Positions 54,493-63,119 of a stretch of DNA of 64,000 nucleotides are shown here, piece by piece. Below the pieces are notes generated by a model. That model made no database searches. It saw only the letters and a program-made list of their open reading frames with translations, and was not told the DNA's origin. The position numbers and the translations under genes were made by a program. Each line of letters starts with the position of its first letter. Within the stretch, counting starts at the first letter, position 1. Source of the DNA: Burkholderiales bacterium (GTDB taxonomy: Bacteria > Pseudomonadota > Gammaproteobacteria > Burkholderiales > Burkholderiaceae); the NCBI GenBank assembly GCA_026225235.1, contig JAMFSK010000115.1:1-64000 (forward strand), written 5' to 3'.

Positions 54493-55653
54493 ATGAAAAA
54501 AACACTTCTGGCCGCAGCCTTGACTGGCGCATTTGCAATGACCGCGCATGCACAAAGCAGCGTGACGTTGTACGGCATTCTCGACGCAGGCCTTGTGTTC
54601 ACGAATAACGAAGGCGGTCATCAAAACTACCAACAGAGCAGCGGCGCGCTGACGACCAGCGTCTTCGGCCTGCAAGGCAATGAAGACCTCGGTGGCGGTC
54701 TGCATGCGATCTTCAAGCTGGAAAGCGGCATTGACGTCAACAGCGGCGCGCTGGCTTACCACAACAGCCTGTTTGGGCGTCAGGCCTATGTCGGCCTGAA
54801 GAGCGACCAGTTCGGCTCGGTCACCCTCGGTCGTCAGTTCGACTCGATGGTTGACTACGTGTCGCCGCTGACGATGACGGGCGCCGGTGATGGCAATAAC
54901 CTCGCCGCTCACCCGTTCGACAACGACAACCTGAGCAGCACGTTCTCGATCAACAACGCGGTCAAGTACACGAGCATCGACTACCAAGGCTTGCAGTTCG
55001 GCGGCCTGTATGGTTTCAGCAATGAAGCGGGTGGATTCGCTGACAACCGTGCATACAGCTTCGGTGCTTCGTACAAGAACGGCCCGTTGAACGTGGCGGC
55101 CGGCTATATGGAAATCAACAACGCTGCAGGCGGTATCTCGCAGACGAACCCGAACGGCGCCGTGTCGCAGTCGGATAACGACTCGACGTTCCAGGCTCAA
55201 CGGCAACGCGAATGGGGTGTCGGTGCGAACTACGTGGTCGGCCCGGCAACGGTCGGCGTGGTGTGGACGCATACGCAGCTGGATAACATCGGTGGCGTGA
55301 ACATTGGTGGCGAATTCTTCGGCGGCATCGGTGGTGCAGACCTGCATCTGGACAACTACGAAATCAACGGCAAGTACGCGTTGACGCCGATGTTGACCCT
55401 GGCAGGCGCCTACACCTTCACCGATGGTCACTATGACGGCGCGACGAGCAGCCATCCGAAGTGGCAGCAAGGCACGCTTGAGGCGGACTACTCGCTGAGC
55501 AAGCGTACCGACGTGTACATCGAAGGCGTGTACCAGCACGCAGACGGTGGCCCCGACGGCACTGTGTTCGCGAACGCAGCCATCAACACGCTGACGCCGT
55601 CGTCGACCGACAATCAGGTCGCCGCAACGGTTGGCCTGCGCCATCGCTTCTGA
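54493..55653 (+). CDS. Gram-negative porin (OmpC-type, Burkholderia Omp38 family)
   Basis: 386 residues. A classic signal peptide (MKKTLLAAALTGAFAMTAHAQ, cleavage after AHA) is followed by SSVTLYGILDAGLVFTNNEG, the family N-terminus. FGLQGNEDLGGGLHAIFKLE, LFGRQAYVGLKSDQFGSVTLGRQFDSMVDYV (strand 3 and loop 3) and the terminal strand VAATVGLRHRF with C-terminal Phe for BAM recognition are all present. Expected fold is a 16-strand trimeric general porin admitting small hydrophilic solutes. Confidence 0.95.
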   Translation: MKKTLLAAALTGAFAMTAHAQSSVTLYGILDAGLVFTNNEGGHQNYQQSSGALTTSVFGLQGNEDLGGGLHAIFKLESGIDVNSGALAYHNSLFGRQAYVGLKSDQFGSVTLGRQFDSMVDYVSPLTMTGAGDGNNLAAHPFDNDNLSSTFSINNAVKYTSIDYQGLQFGGLYGFSNEAGGFADNRAYSFGASYKNGPLNVAAGYMEINNAAGGISQTNPNGAVSQSDNDSTFQAQRQREWGVGANYVVGPATVGVVWTHTQLDNIGGVNIGGEFFGGIGGADLHLDNYEINGKYALTPMLTLAGAYTFTDGHYDGATSSHPKWQQGTLEADYSLSKRTDVYIEGVYQHADGGPDGTVFANAAINTLTPSSTDNQVAATVGLRHRF

Positions 55654-55695
55654 TCGATGCCTGATCTGCGCGTGATCCGAATCTGATCGCGTGCG

Positions 55696-55725
55696 CCTGA
55701 CTCGCGCTTGGCCAGGCGAGTCAGG
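55696..55725 (+). terminator. Terminator-like hairpin after the porin gene
   Basis: CCTGACTCGC (55696-55705) pairs perfectly with GCGAGTCAGG (55716-55725), a 10-bp stem with a 10-base loop, 42 bases after the stop. It has no T tract. Confidence 0.55.
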
Positions 55726-55824
55726 TCCGTGGAAGGGCGGCCTGTTCTCACCGGAAGGGGTCGCCGTTCACGGGCCATAACAAAGCAGCAACGACAAGTC
55801 GCAAAGCATCAATGCATCAAACGC

Positions 55825-55862
55825 AATGCCTCTCAAGGATCGGCCGGTCCGCGAGAGGCATT
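55825..55862. terminator. Second convergent hairpin overlapping the regulator 3' end
   Basis: AATGCCTCTC (55825-55834) pairs with GAGAGGCATT (55853-55862). The rightward transcript continues TTGCTTTGG. The structure overlaps the last codons of the leftward regulator gene. Confidence 0.5.
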
Positions 55863-56552
55863 TGCTTTGGGGCACACATATCGGTAGCCGTGACCGGGCA
55901 CCGTTTCGAGCGGTACGTCGACGCCGGCGGCCGACAGCTTGAGACGCAACCGCGACATCAGCACATTGATCGTCGACGCATCCGCTTGTTCGTCCGCCGT
56001 CCAGGCGTACTGGAGCAGTTGATCGCGACTGATCGCCGCGTTGGCTTCGCGCATCAGGCATTCGAGCACCAGATATTCCCGACGCGACAGGGGCACCGTG
56101 ATCAAGGCCGCGACGAGACTTCGACTCGACGAGTCGAGCCGGATCGCATCCGGGTCCGCCGAAGCACCAGGGCCAGTCAGCGTGCCGAGGGGAAGAGGTT
56201 GCGGGCTGCGTCGCGCGAGCGCTTGCAGGCGCGCCTGAAGCTCCATAAAGGACCAGGGTCGGCTCAGGCAGGCATCCGCGCCCGCGCGCAGGGCTGCCGC
56301 GCGCTGGGTGCTGGAATCGTCGGGGGTGATCACGAGCACGGAGGCATCGCCGGCGCCCGCCCCGAGACGTGCAACGAGGCCGTCGGGCAAATCGGGCAAG
56401 GCAATGACCAGCGCGTCATAGCGCGCTTCGGTACACGCGAACAGGCCCTCGTGTTCATCACGGGCGACCTCGACGCTATAAGCGAGCTCCGTCAGCCCTT
56501 TGTGCAGATAGTCCGCCTCCTGGCCGACCGGCACGATACAAAGAATACGCAT
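55833..56552 (-). CDS. OmpR-like response regulator with a degenerate receiver domain
   Basis: 239 residues. The C-terminal winged helix is intact (LSRREYLVLECLMREANAAISRDQLLQYAWTADEQADASTINVLMSRLRLKLSAAGVDVPLETVPGHGYRYV). The N-terminal 120 residues have receiver fold spacing, but key residues are lost: the acidic pair after the first strand is replaced by PV (MRILCIVPVGQEA), the phospho-acceptor position in YDALVIALPDLPDG is Ala51, and the conserved Lys is Arg98 (CLSRPWS). It therefore cannot be phosphorylated in the standard way. No kinase gene is next to it. Confidence 0.85.
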   Translation of the reverse strand: MRILCIVPVGQEADYLHKGLTELAYSVEVARDEHEGLFACTEARYDALVIALPDLPDGLVARLGAGAGDASVLVITPDDSSTQRAAALRAGADACLSRPWSFMELQARLQALARRSPQPLPLGTLTGPGASADPDAIRLDSSSRSLVAALITVPLSRREYLVLECLMREANAAISRDQLLQYAWTADEQADASTINVLMSRLRLKLSAAGVDVPLETVPGHGYRYVCPKANASRGPADP

Positions 56553-56672
56553 GGCAATCTGATGCTAAACGCGCGAGCGGCCTGGGGTGTCCGCGGCTAT
56601 GCCGCAGTGTAAGCGCAGCGCAGCAATCGCGCTGCGGTGGTCTCGCGCCGCGCGTCGTCGGCTTGCCGCGTC

Positions 56673-56695
56673 TCGCTATATATCGTAGGATACGA
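56673..56695. promoter_or_regulatory. Possible ModE-type site upstream of the molybdate/tungstate-binding protein gene
   Basis: TCGCTATATATCGTAGGATACGA contains CGCTATATA, which fits the ModE half-site CGnTATATA, and a weaker inverted counterpart after six bases. It lies about 180 bases before the ATG at 56875. Fits regulation by molybdate but the second half is degenerate. Confidence 0.35.
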
Positions 56696-56874
56696 CGCAA
56701 CGCCAAAGGCCGATGTGGCGGGCTTCCCATGTGTAGTGAGGCATTCGCTCAGTCCTGCGGCACATCATCTTGCGCTGCGGTATGACGGTGAAGCGCGCCC
56801 TCTTTCTCACGCCGGGCGCTGAACCCGTAGCGTCTGCCAGTTCCGCTTTCCGGCCTCACACTCAAGGATTGATC

Positions 56875-57762
56875 ATGTTGAAAAAACTGCGTGCCTTGGC
56901 GTCGATCGTCGGCGTCGGTGTGGCCCTGTTCGGCGCGTGCGTTGCACGGGCCGATACCGTCAACGTCATGTATGCGGGCTCGCTGGTTCATATGATGGAG
57001 CAGCGGGTCGCGCCGGCCTTTGAGAAATCAACCGGCCTGACCTTCCAGGGTTATGCAGGCGGTTCCAATGCGCTGGCTAACCAGATTCGCGGCAAGCTCC
57101 GGCGTGCCGACGTGTTCATCAGCGCAAGCCCGACGGTCAATGACAGCCTCATGGGCGCGGCCAACGGCAACTGGGTCACCTGGTATGCGGGCTTCGCGGA
57201 ATCGCAGCTGTTGATTGGCTACAACCCGCAAAGCCGCTTTGCGCAATCGCTGCTGACCCAGCGCTGGGACAAGGCACTGACGCAGCCCGGCATCCGGATC
57301 GGCCGTACCGATCCGAAGCTCGATCCCAAGGGCGCGTTCACGATCAAGCTGCTCGACCAGGCCCAGCATCTGTATCAGGAACCGGATCTGTCCGCGCGGA
57401 TGCTCGGCGACCCGGAAAACCCCGAGCAAGTGATGCCTGAAGAAACGCTCGTTGGGCGTCTGCAGTCGGGTCAGCTCGACGCGGGTTTCTTCTATACGAC
57501 GGAGACCACGGACCTGCGCATTCCCGCAGTGCGTCTGCCGGCTGACTTCGACATCAAGGCGAGCTACACGATCACGGTGCTCAACAATGCGCCGAACGAC
57601 GCGGGCGGCCGCCGCTTTGTTGCCTTCCTGCTTAGCGACGAAGGGCAACAACTGCTGCGCGCCTCAGGTATCGACGTGAAGACGCCGAAGATCGGCGGCG
57701 ATGCGTCGGCGGTCCCGGCTGACCTTCAGCCGGTGCTCGCCCGGGCCGTCAGCGCCGAGTGA
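56875..57762 (+). CDS. Substrate-binding protein of a molybdate/tungstate-type ABC transporter (WtpA/ModA-like)
   Basis: 295 residues; AAGGA lies before the ATG. Signal peptide MLKKLRALASIVGVGVALFGACVARA, cleavage near 26. Mature start VNVMYAGSLVHMMEQRVAPAFEKSTGLTFQGYAGGSNALANQIRGKLRRADVFISASP is the hallmark of the WtpA branch (YAGSL with oxyanion-coordinating Ser residues). TDPKLDPKGAFTIKLLDQA and DAGFFYTTETTD complete the second lobe. Its stop overlaps the start of the fused permease-ATPase gene, so they form one operon. Tungstate versus molybdate cannot be told from sequence alone. Confidence 0.85.
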   Translation: MLKKLRALASIVGVGVALFGACVARADTVNVMYAGSLVHMMEQRVAPAFEKSTGLTFQGYAGGSNALANQIRGKLRRADVFISASPTVNDSLMGAANGNWVTWYAGFAESQLLIGYNPQSRFAQSLLTQRWDKALTQPGIRIGRTDPKLDPKGAFTIKLLDQAQHLYQEPDLSARMLGDPENPEQVMPEETLVGRLQSGQLDAGFFYTTETTDLRIPAVRLPADFDIKASYTITVLNNAPNDAGGRRFVAFLLSDEGQQLLRASGIDVKTPKIGGDASAVPADLQPVLARAVSAE

Positions 57763-59729
57763 AACTGCCGTTGCCGTTGCCGTTGCCGCTGCGCTGGCTG
57801 AGTGCGCTGCTCGCGCTTTACCTGATCGCGCCGCTGCTGACCTTGTTTCCGCAGCTGGCGCAGGCGGACTGGTCGACACTCAGGCAGCGTGCGTTATGGC
57901 AGGCCACTGAAGTCTCGTTTGCCAGCGCCTCGCTGGCGACGCTTCTGATCGGGCTCGGCGGCATTCCGCTCGGTTACTACCTTGCGCGTCGGAGCGGCAC
58001 GGCGAGCCGGATCCTCGGTTTTGTCATGCAGTTGCCGCTCGCCTTGCCGCCGCTTGTGGCGGGCGTGCTGCTACTGTTTCTGCTCGGTCCTTATACCTTG
58101 CTCGGAGGATGGGCGGCCTCGGTCGGCCTGCCCCTGACCGATTCGTTTGCGGGCGTGGTCCTTGCCGAAGTTTTTGTCGCGGCGCCTTTCCTGATCGTCG
58201 CCGCGCGCTCGGCCTTTCTCTCGATCGATCGCGATCTTGAACACGTTGCGGCGACGCTGGGTCATGGCGCCTCGGCCCGTTTCTTCAAAGTCTCGTTGCC
58301 GCTCGCGTGGCCGACCATTCTTGCGGGCCTGTTGCTGGCGTGGCTTCGGGCGATAGGCGAATTCGGCGCGACCGTGATGGTCGCCTATCACCCGTATTCG
58401 TTGCCGGTGTTTACGTTTGTGAGTTTCGGCAGTCAGGGTCTGTCGGCCATGTTGCCGATCCTGCTGCCGACCTTGCTGTCTGCGCTGGTCGTCATTGCCG
58501 CGGTGGGAATGGTGCGGCGACGCCATGCGCGTGTGGCGAGCGATGCGCGTGCCGCGCGTCGAATCCGGGCCTTGGCCGACAAGCAGAGCCTTGACCGTCG
58601 CGCCGCGGGGCAAGCCCCGAATCCCGAGATTGAACTCGACCTGCAGTTACTTCATCGTTTTCGGAATTTCGAACTTGACTTGCGGCTGCATACCCGTGCG
58701 CGTCGCATTGCGATCCTTGGTCCGTCAGGATCCGGCAAGTCACTGAGCCTGCGCTTGCTCGCCGGCCTCGAGACGGGGCAGGGCAGTACCGTCTCGATCG
58801 ACGGCGAGTCGATCGGGGCTCAACTGCCCGAGGCGCGCCGCATCGGCTACGTGCCGCAAAACTACGCCTTGTTTCCTCATCTGCAGGTGGCCGAGCAACT
58901 TCTCTTTGCGCCGGATGCGGTCTCCGAGCTGGCCGCGTACTGGGCACAGCGCTTCGACCTGCTGCCCCTGCTCGAGCGCTTGCCCGCGCAGTTGTCGCTT
59001 GGCCAGCAGCAGCGCGTCGCGCTGGCCCGCGCGCTCGCGCGGCCGAGCCGGCTACTACTGCTTGACGAGCCGTTCGCCGCGCTGGATACGCCATTGCGGA
59101 CCCGTCTGCGCCGCGACTTGCGCGCGCTTCAGCGAGAGTTCGAAGGTACGACGCTGATCGTCACCCATGACCCGCAGGATGCCGCGGAACTATCCGACGA
59201 AATCATCGTGATGGATGCGGGACGCGTGCTCCAGCATGGGCCTGCGCATGCGTTGTTTCGTCGGCCAGGGTCAGTGAAAATTGCTAACCTGCTGGGGGTT
59301 GAGAACGTCTTCGACGCACGCGTGGTCGAGAGCGACGGGGTCGTGCTCTCGACATTGGGAGGCGAGGCTCTTCAAATCGAAACGGGTCGAACTGCCTTGA
59401 CCGTGGGTACACATTGTCTGGTACGAATTCCCGCGGAAGCGATCCGTGTGAACGCCGATGCCCAGAGTGGGGAAGAGGCGATCGTCGAGGACCGCGTCGA
59501 GATGCCAAATCGGGTGCGGCTCGTGTTGTGTCGCGGCGAACTCCGGCTTGAGTGCGTCGATGAGGACGCATTCTCGATCGGCAGCACAGTCTATTTTTCA
59601 ATCGATGCGGCGCAGGTCGAGGTCTGGCAGAGCGTGCCTCGTGACGAACTCGTGCTTGCGTCGCCCGTCGCGGCTTTGTCTGCGGCGCCCCGTCTTACGG
59701 CAGCCGTTGCGGCCAGCAACACACACTGA
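57759..59729 (+). CDS. Fused permease-ATPase of the molybdate/tungstate-type ABC transporter (ModB-ModC fusion)
   Basis: 656 residues from a GTG that overlaps the upstream stop (GTGA). Residues 1-255 are a ModB/WtpB permease with about five to six helices and the EAA loop EHVAATLGHGASARFFKVSLPLAWP (161-185). Residues 290-510 are an ABC ATPase: Walker A GPSGSGKS (321-328), Q-loop Gln367, signature LSLGQQQRV (412-420), Walker B LLLLDEP (432-438) and the switch His470. Residues 515-625 look like a TOBE-type regulatory region. The two parts are separated by an Arg/Ala-rich linker (251-290). Most bacteria encode these as two proteins. The 3' end overlaps the kinase gene by 35 bases. Confidence 0.9.
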   Translation: MKLPLPLPLPLRWLSALLALYLIAPLLTLFPQLAQADWSTLRQRALWQATEVSFASASLATLLIGLGGIPLGYYLARRSGTASRILGFVMQLPLALPPLVAGVLLLFLLGPYTLLGGWAASVGLPLTDSFAGVVLAEVFVAAPFLIVAARSAFLSIDRDLEHVAATLGHGASARFFKVSLPLAWPTILAGLLLAWLRAIGEFGATVMVAYHPYSLPVFTFVSFGSQGLSAMLPILLPTLLSALVVIAAVGMVRRRHARVASDARAARRIRALADKQSLDRRAAGQAPNPEIELDLQLLHRFRNFELDLRLHTRARRIAILGPSGSGKSLSLRLLAGLETGQGSTVSIDGESIGAQLPEARRIGYVPQNYALFPHLQVAEQLLFAPDAVSELAAYWAQRFDLLPLLERLPAQLSLGQQQRVALARALARPSRLLLLDEPFAALDTPLRTRLRRDLRALQREFEGTTLIVTHDPQDAAELSDEIIVMDAGRVLQHGPAHALFRRPGSVKIANLLGVENVFDARVVESDGVVLSTLGGEALQIETGRTALTVGTHCLVRIPAEAIRVNADAQSGEEAIVEDRVEMPNRVRLVLCRGELRLECVDEDAFSIGSTVYFSIDAAQVEVWQSVPRDELVLASPVAALSAAPRLTAAVAASNTH

Positions 59730-61176
59730 TCCGCGTCCCGGTCGCCACCGCTTCGACCGTTGCCGCTGACACGCTCCTTGCGCCCGATATACCCGATGTG
59801 CCGGAAGAAACCGAAACACCGGGTGATGCCAGTGATGTCGCTTTCGATGCAGCCGGACTTGCCGCAGCGAGCTCCGCGTCGCCGATCCGCAACGTGTAGT
59901 TGTGCAGCCGCATGATGGCGGCGACCACACTGAGGCCCAGTCCCGACCCCGGCAATTGCGCCGTCCGTTCACTTCGATAAAAACGCTGGGTCACCGCCTT
60001 GCGTTCATCCGCGGCGATACCCGGACCACTGTCGATTACGTCGATAAGCGGTCCCCGTGCATCGCGATGCAAGTCAATGCGCACTGAGCCGTTTGCCGGG
60101 GTGAACTTGATGGCATTGTCGATCAGGTTGCCCAAGGCTTCGAACAGCAGGGCACGATCGGCATGAATCGTCGGTACGTCGCTGACCTGCGATGAAAACT
60201 GCAGCCCCTTGTCTTCGGCGAGCGGGCCATAAAGATCGGCGATTTCCTCGACCAGCGTCTTGAGGCTGAATGCGCTGAAGCCGCCGCGCCGATGCATCGT
60301 CTCGATCTCGGAGATGCGAAGCATCGCGCGGAAACGGCCGAGTGCGATATCGACTTCACGCAAGGCGCGTTCGAGCGGGACTTGCGCGGCCGGCCCGCAA
60401 TCGAGCTGGCTTGCACGCAGCAACAGCGTGCGTGCGCGACTGAGCGGCGAGCGCAGATCGTGGGCGATGTTGTCGCAACTCGACTTGATCTCCCCCATCA
60501 GCCGTTCGATTTCATCGAGCATCTGATTGACGATTTGCGCGAGGAGATCGAGTTCGTCGCGCCCCGATGAGGGCAGACGGCGCTGAAGATCACCGCTGGC
60601 GATTTGCCGTGCGACCACCTGTAACGCGCGAATGCGTTCGATCTGCCGGATGCCGACGATCAGACCCCCGCCCAATGCCGCGAGCAGGGCAAAGGCGCCA
60701 CCATAGATCAGCGCATGGAGAATCGACGAGCGGAGTTCCTTGACCTCGCCGAGGTCGCGCGCGAGCACGAGGACATCGCCCGACGGCAGGCGTATCGCGC
60801 TGGCACGCGCGAGCGGCACCGTCGAATCGAGCGTGGAGTGCAGATGGTCGATCGTGTGCTTCGCGCCGTCGACGGGCAGCCCCGAGGGCATCGTGACGAT
60901 GTCGCCTGCGATACGCGAGCCATCGGCGGAGAAGAGCGCCGTGTAGTTGATATGGATATGGACGTTCGCGAGCCGCGCCTTGATTTCGGCGGGGATCTGC
61001 GAGACGGGAACCGACTGGAAGGCGATGGCTTCCGAGCTCAGCAGCACGTCGGCCTGCTTGTACATATAGCCGGCCGACTGCCAGTAGATGAACGCCACCA
61101 GCGCCGCGCCCGACATCGAAAAAATGACCGAATACAACGCCAGCAGGCGGAACGTCGAGGTACTCCAGCGATTCAT
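59695..61176 (-). CDS. Sensor histidine kinase
   Basis: 493 residues. TM1 at about 8-32, a periplasmic domain to about 155, TM2 at 156-178, HAMP (179-232), HisKA with the phosphorylated His239 (CDNIAHDLRSPLSRAR), and HATPase_c with N box LFEALGNLIDNAIKFTPA and G boxes DSGPGIAADER and GSGLGLSVVAAI. After RIGDAEL the protein inserts about 35 residues rich in Ser/Ala/Gly before the final strand-like GTRISVCCWP, which normally follows directly. The ATG at 61176 lies two bases past the stop of its response regulator gene (TGAC-ATG), so they are cotranscribed and coupled. Confidence 0.9.
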   Translation of the reverse strand: MNRWSTSTFRLLALYSVIFSMSGAALVAFIYWQSAGYMYKQADVLLSSEAIAFQSVPVSQIPAEIKARLANVHIHINYTALFSADGSRIAGDIVTMPSGLPVDGAKHTIDHLHSTLDSTVPLARASAIRLPSGDVLVLARDLGEVKELRSSILHALIYGGAFALLAALGGGLIVGIRQIERIRALQVVARQIASGDLQRRLPSSGRDELDLLAQIVNQMLDEIERLMGEIKSSCDNIAHDLRSPLSRARTLLLRASQLDCGPAAQVPLERALREVDIALGRFRAMLRISEIETMHRRGGFSAFSLKTLVEEIADLYGPLAEDKGLQFSSQVSDVPTIHADRALLFEALGNLIDNAIKFTPANGSVRIDLHRDARGPLIDVIDSGPGIAADERKAVTQRFYRSERTAQLPGSGLGLSVVAAIMRLHNYTLRIGDAELAAASPAASKATSLASPGVSVSSGTSGISGARSVSAATVEAVATGTRISVCCWPQRLP

Positions 61177-61177
61177 G

Positions 61178-61858
61178 TCAACCGCCGAGGATGTAGCCTG
61201 AGCCGCGCACCGTCTGAAGTTGAGGTTCCAGACCGGGCGGATCGATCTTGCGTCGCAGCCGGCCGATATGGACATCGATCAGGTTCGTGCCCGGGTCAAA
61301 ATGATAGCCCCAGACAGCTTCGAAGATCATCGTGCGGGTCAAGGTCTGACCCGGGTTCTTCATCATGAACTCGAGGACCTTGAACTCGGTCGGCAGCAGG
61401 GAGAGCGTCTGCCCGTCGCGCATGGCGGTACGGCTCACCAAGTCGAGTTCCAGTGGCCCGACGCGGAGTACCGTCTGCCTCGGCTCAGCCGCGCGTGCGC
61501 CGCGACGCAGAAGCACTTCCAGGCGTGCCACCATCTCGTCGGGGGAGAACGGTTTAGTCAGGTAGTCGTCGCCCCCGGCACGCAGCCCGCGCACACGTTC
61601 ATCGACATCCGACAGCGCGCTCAGCATCAACACCGGCGTCTCGATGCCGACGCTGCGCATGGTCGTGACGATCGTCAGGCCATCGAGGCCCGGCAACATC
61701 CGGTCGAGTGTGATCGCGTCGTACTCGCCGCTGACGGCACGGACCATGCCATCGCGGCCGTTATCGACCCATTCGACAGTGAAGTTGTGTTGCTTGAGCG
61801 TCGAGACGATTTCCTGTGCGGTAACTTCATCGTCTTCGATCGTCAGGACTTTTCCCAT
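61178..61858 (-). CDS. OmpR-family response regulator
   Basis: 226 residues. The receiver is canonical: acidic pair IEDDE (7-11), acceptor Asp52 in YDAITLDRMLPGLDG, the Thr/Ser and Lys of the switch (YLTKPFSPDEM). The winged helix LLPTEFKVLEFMMKNPGQTLTRTMIFEAVWGYHFDPGTNLIDVHIGRLRRKID is OmpR/PhoB type. It is encoded directly before the kinase on the same strand, forming a complete two-component system. Its neighbour, the degenerate regulator at 55.8 kb, differs at exactly these key residues. Confidence 0.95.
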   Translation of the reverse strand: MGKVLTIEDDEVTAQEIVSTLKQHNFTVEWVDNGRDGMVRAVSGEYDAITLDRMLPGLDGLTIVTTMRSVGIETPVLMLSALSDVDERVRGLRAGGDDYLTKPFSPDEMVARLEVLLRRGARAAEPRQTVLRVGPLELDLVSRTAMRDGQTLSLLPTEFKVLEFMMKNPGQTLTRTMIFEAVWGYHFDPGTNLIDVHIGRLRRKIDPPGLEPQLQTVRGSGYILGG

Positions 61859-61936
61859 GATCGCAGTGTGCTTTCCGGTTGGTGGCAAGGATGGCTGTGG
61901 GCGACCACCGTGTCCTGATTTTACGCGTTTCGCGTC

Positions 61937-62893
61937 TTATACCGCTTCGGTGAGGAAACGTTCGTTGCCCGACTCCGTGCCGGACGCGTCGGTGCGCTCG
62001 CGCCGTTCGCGGAAATGGTCGACTGCAAATTCGATAAAGCTGCGCACCTTGGCGGACAGATGACGCCGGCCCGAATAGAGGATGGCCCACTGACGCCGCG
62101 CACCTTCGACTTCGCACTGCGGCAAGACCACCGTGAGGCGCCCTTGCTCGATGTCGTCGCGCACGAGATCCTCGGGGATGATCGCAATGCCCATATGCGC
62201 GAGCGCAGCCTCACGGACCAGCACGCTGCTCGAGGCGGCGAGCGCCGGTTCGAATTCGATGCGCTCGAGGCCTGAAGGCGTGCGCAGGCTCAGCGCTTGC
62301 CGCCCGGTGTCCATATGCGCAAGCAGGTCGTGGCGCTGCAGGCTGGCCGCGTCATGCACCGCCTCGCTCTGCCGCAGATAGTCGGGCGAGGCCACCAGCA
62401 CCGGCTTGATCGGCGCCAGTGCGCGACTCACCATGGTGGCCGATGTCGCCTTGTGATCGGCGACGAAACACGCGTCGTAGCGTCCCTCGACGATGTCCAC
62501 ATGCGCATCGATCAACGACACTTCGAGCCGCACTTCCGGATAACGGCGCCGATAGCCAGCGAGCAAGGGGGCAAGGTTCGTCAGCGAGAACGAGGTCGGT
62601 GCCGCGATGCGCAGCGTGCCCTTCGGTTCGCGTACCGACCGGTTGACCTCGGCCTCGACTTCATCGAGCTTCTCGAGCACCGCGCGTACACCATCGACAT
62701 AAGCTTCACCCGCTTCGGTCACTGAGACGTTGTGCGTGCTCCGGTGCAGCAGTCGCACGTTGAAATGCTCTTCGAGCATCGCAATGCTCCGCGTCACTGC
62801 AGGCCGTGAAATGCCGAGCTGTTCGCCTGCCAGCCCGAAATTCTTGAGTTCGACGACCTTCAGGAACACCCGCATCGCCTGAAGCTGGTTCAT
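61937..62893 (-). CDS. LysR-family transcriptional regulator
   Basis: 318 residues from the ATG at 62893. The HTH NQLQAMRVFLKVVELKNFGLAGEQLGISRPAVTRSIAMLEEHFNVRLLHRSTHNVSVT is typical of the DsdC/PecT-like branch common in Burkholderia; the effector part begins GTLRIAAPTSF. It reads leftward toward the two-component genes (78 bases between) and is divergent from the next hypothetical gene, a possible target. Confidence 0.9.
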   Translation of the reverse strand: MNQLQAMRVFLKVVELKNFGLAGEQLGISRPAVTRSIAMLEEHFNVRLLHRSTHNVSVTEAGEAYVDGVRAVLEKLDEVEAEVNRSVREPKGTLRIAAPTSFSLTNLAPLLAGYRRRYPEVRLEVSLIDAHVDIVEGRYDACFVADHKATSATMVSRALAPIKPVLVASPDYLRQSEAVHDAASLQRHDLLAHMDTGRQALSLRTPSGLERIEFEPALAASSSVLVREAALAHMGIAIIPEDLVRDDIEQGRLTVVLPQCEVEGARRQWAILYSGRRHLSAKVRSFIEFAVDHFRERRERTDASGTESGNERFLTEAV

Positions 62894-63119
62894 TTCAATA
62901 CCTGCCGACCCGTTTATGACATGCCATTGTGGTGGAGCGGGCCTGACGATCCATGCGCATAAACATGAAAGTTTTGTTAATGAGGGCTGTAATGAACAGA
63001 AACACATGGGGATCTGGCCCACGGATTTGGTTCCCGAGCCTGTCGACGGGCAAATTCGCGGAATTTCTTCCTCAAGCCCCGGCGCGTGCCTGCCGATAAC
63101 CCGGTTAAGTCCTCAGGGA

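Noticed and set aside
54484-55644. Long open frame on the minus strand opposite the porin gene
   Set aside because: Composition is Val/Arg-biased, no motif is seen and the porin frame is unmistakable.
57765-57800. Leu-Pro repeat at the start of the fused transporter (CCGTTG units)
   Set aside because: Looks like a short slippage tract within a real gene; not a regulatory repeat or CRISPR-like element.
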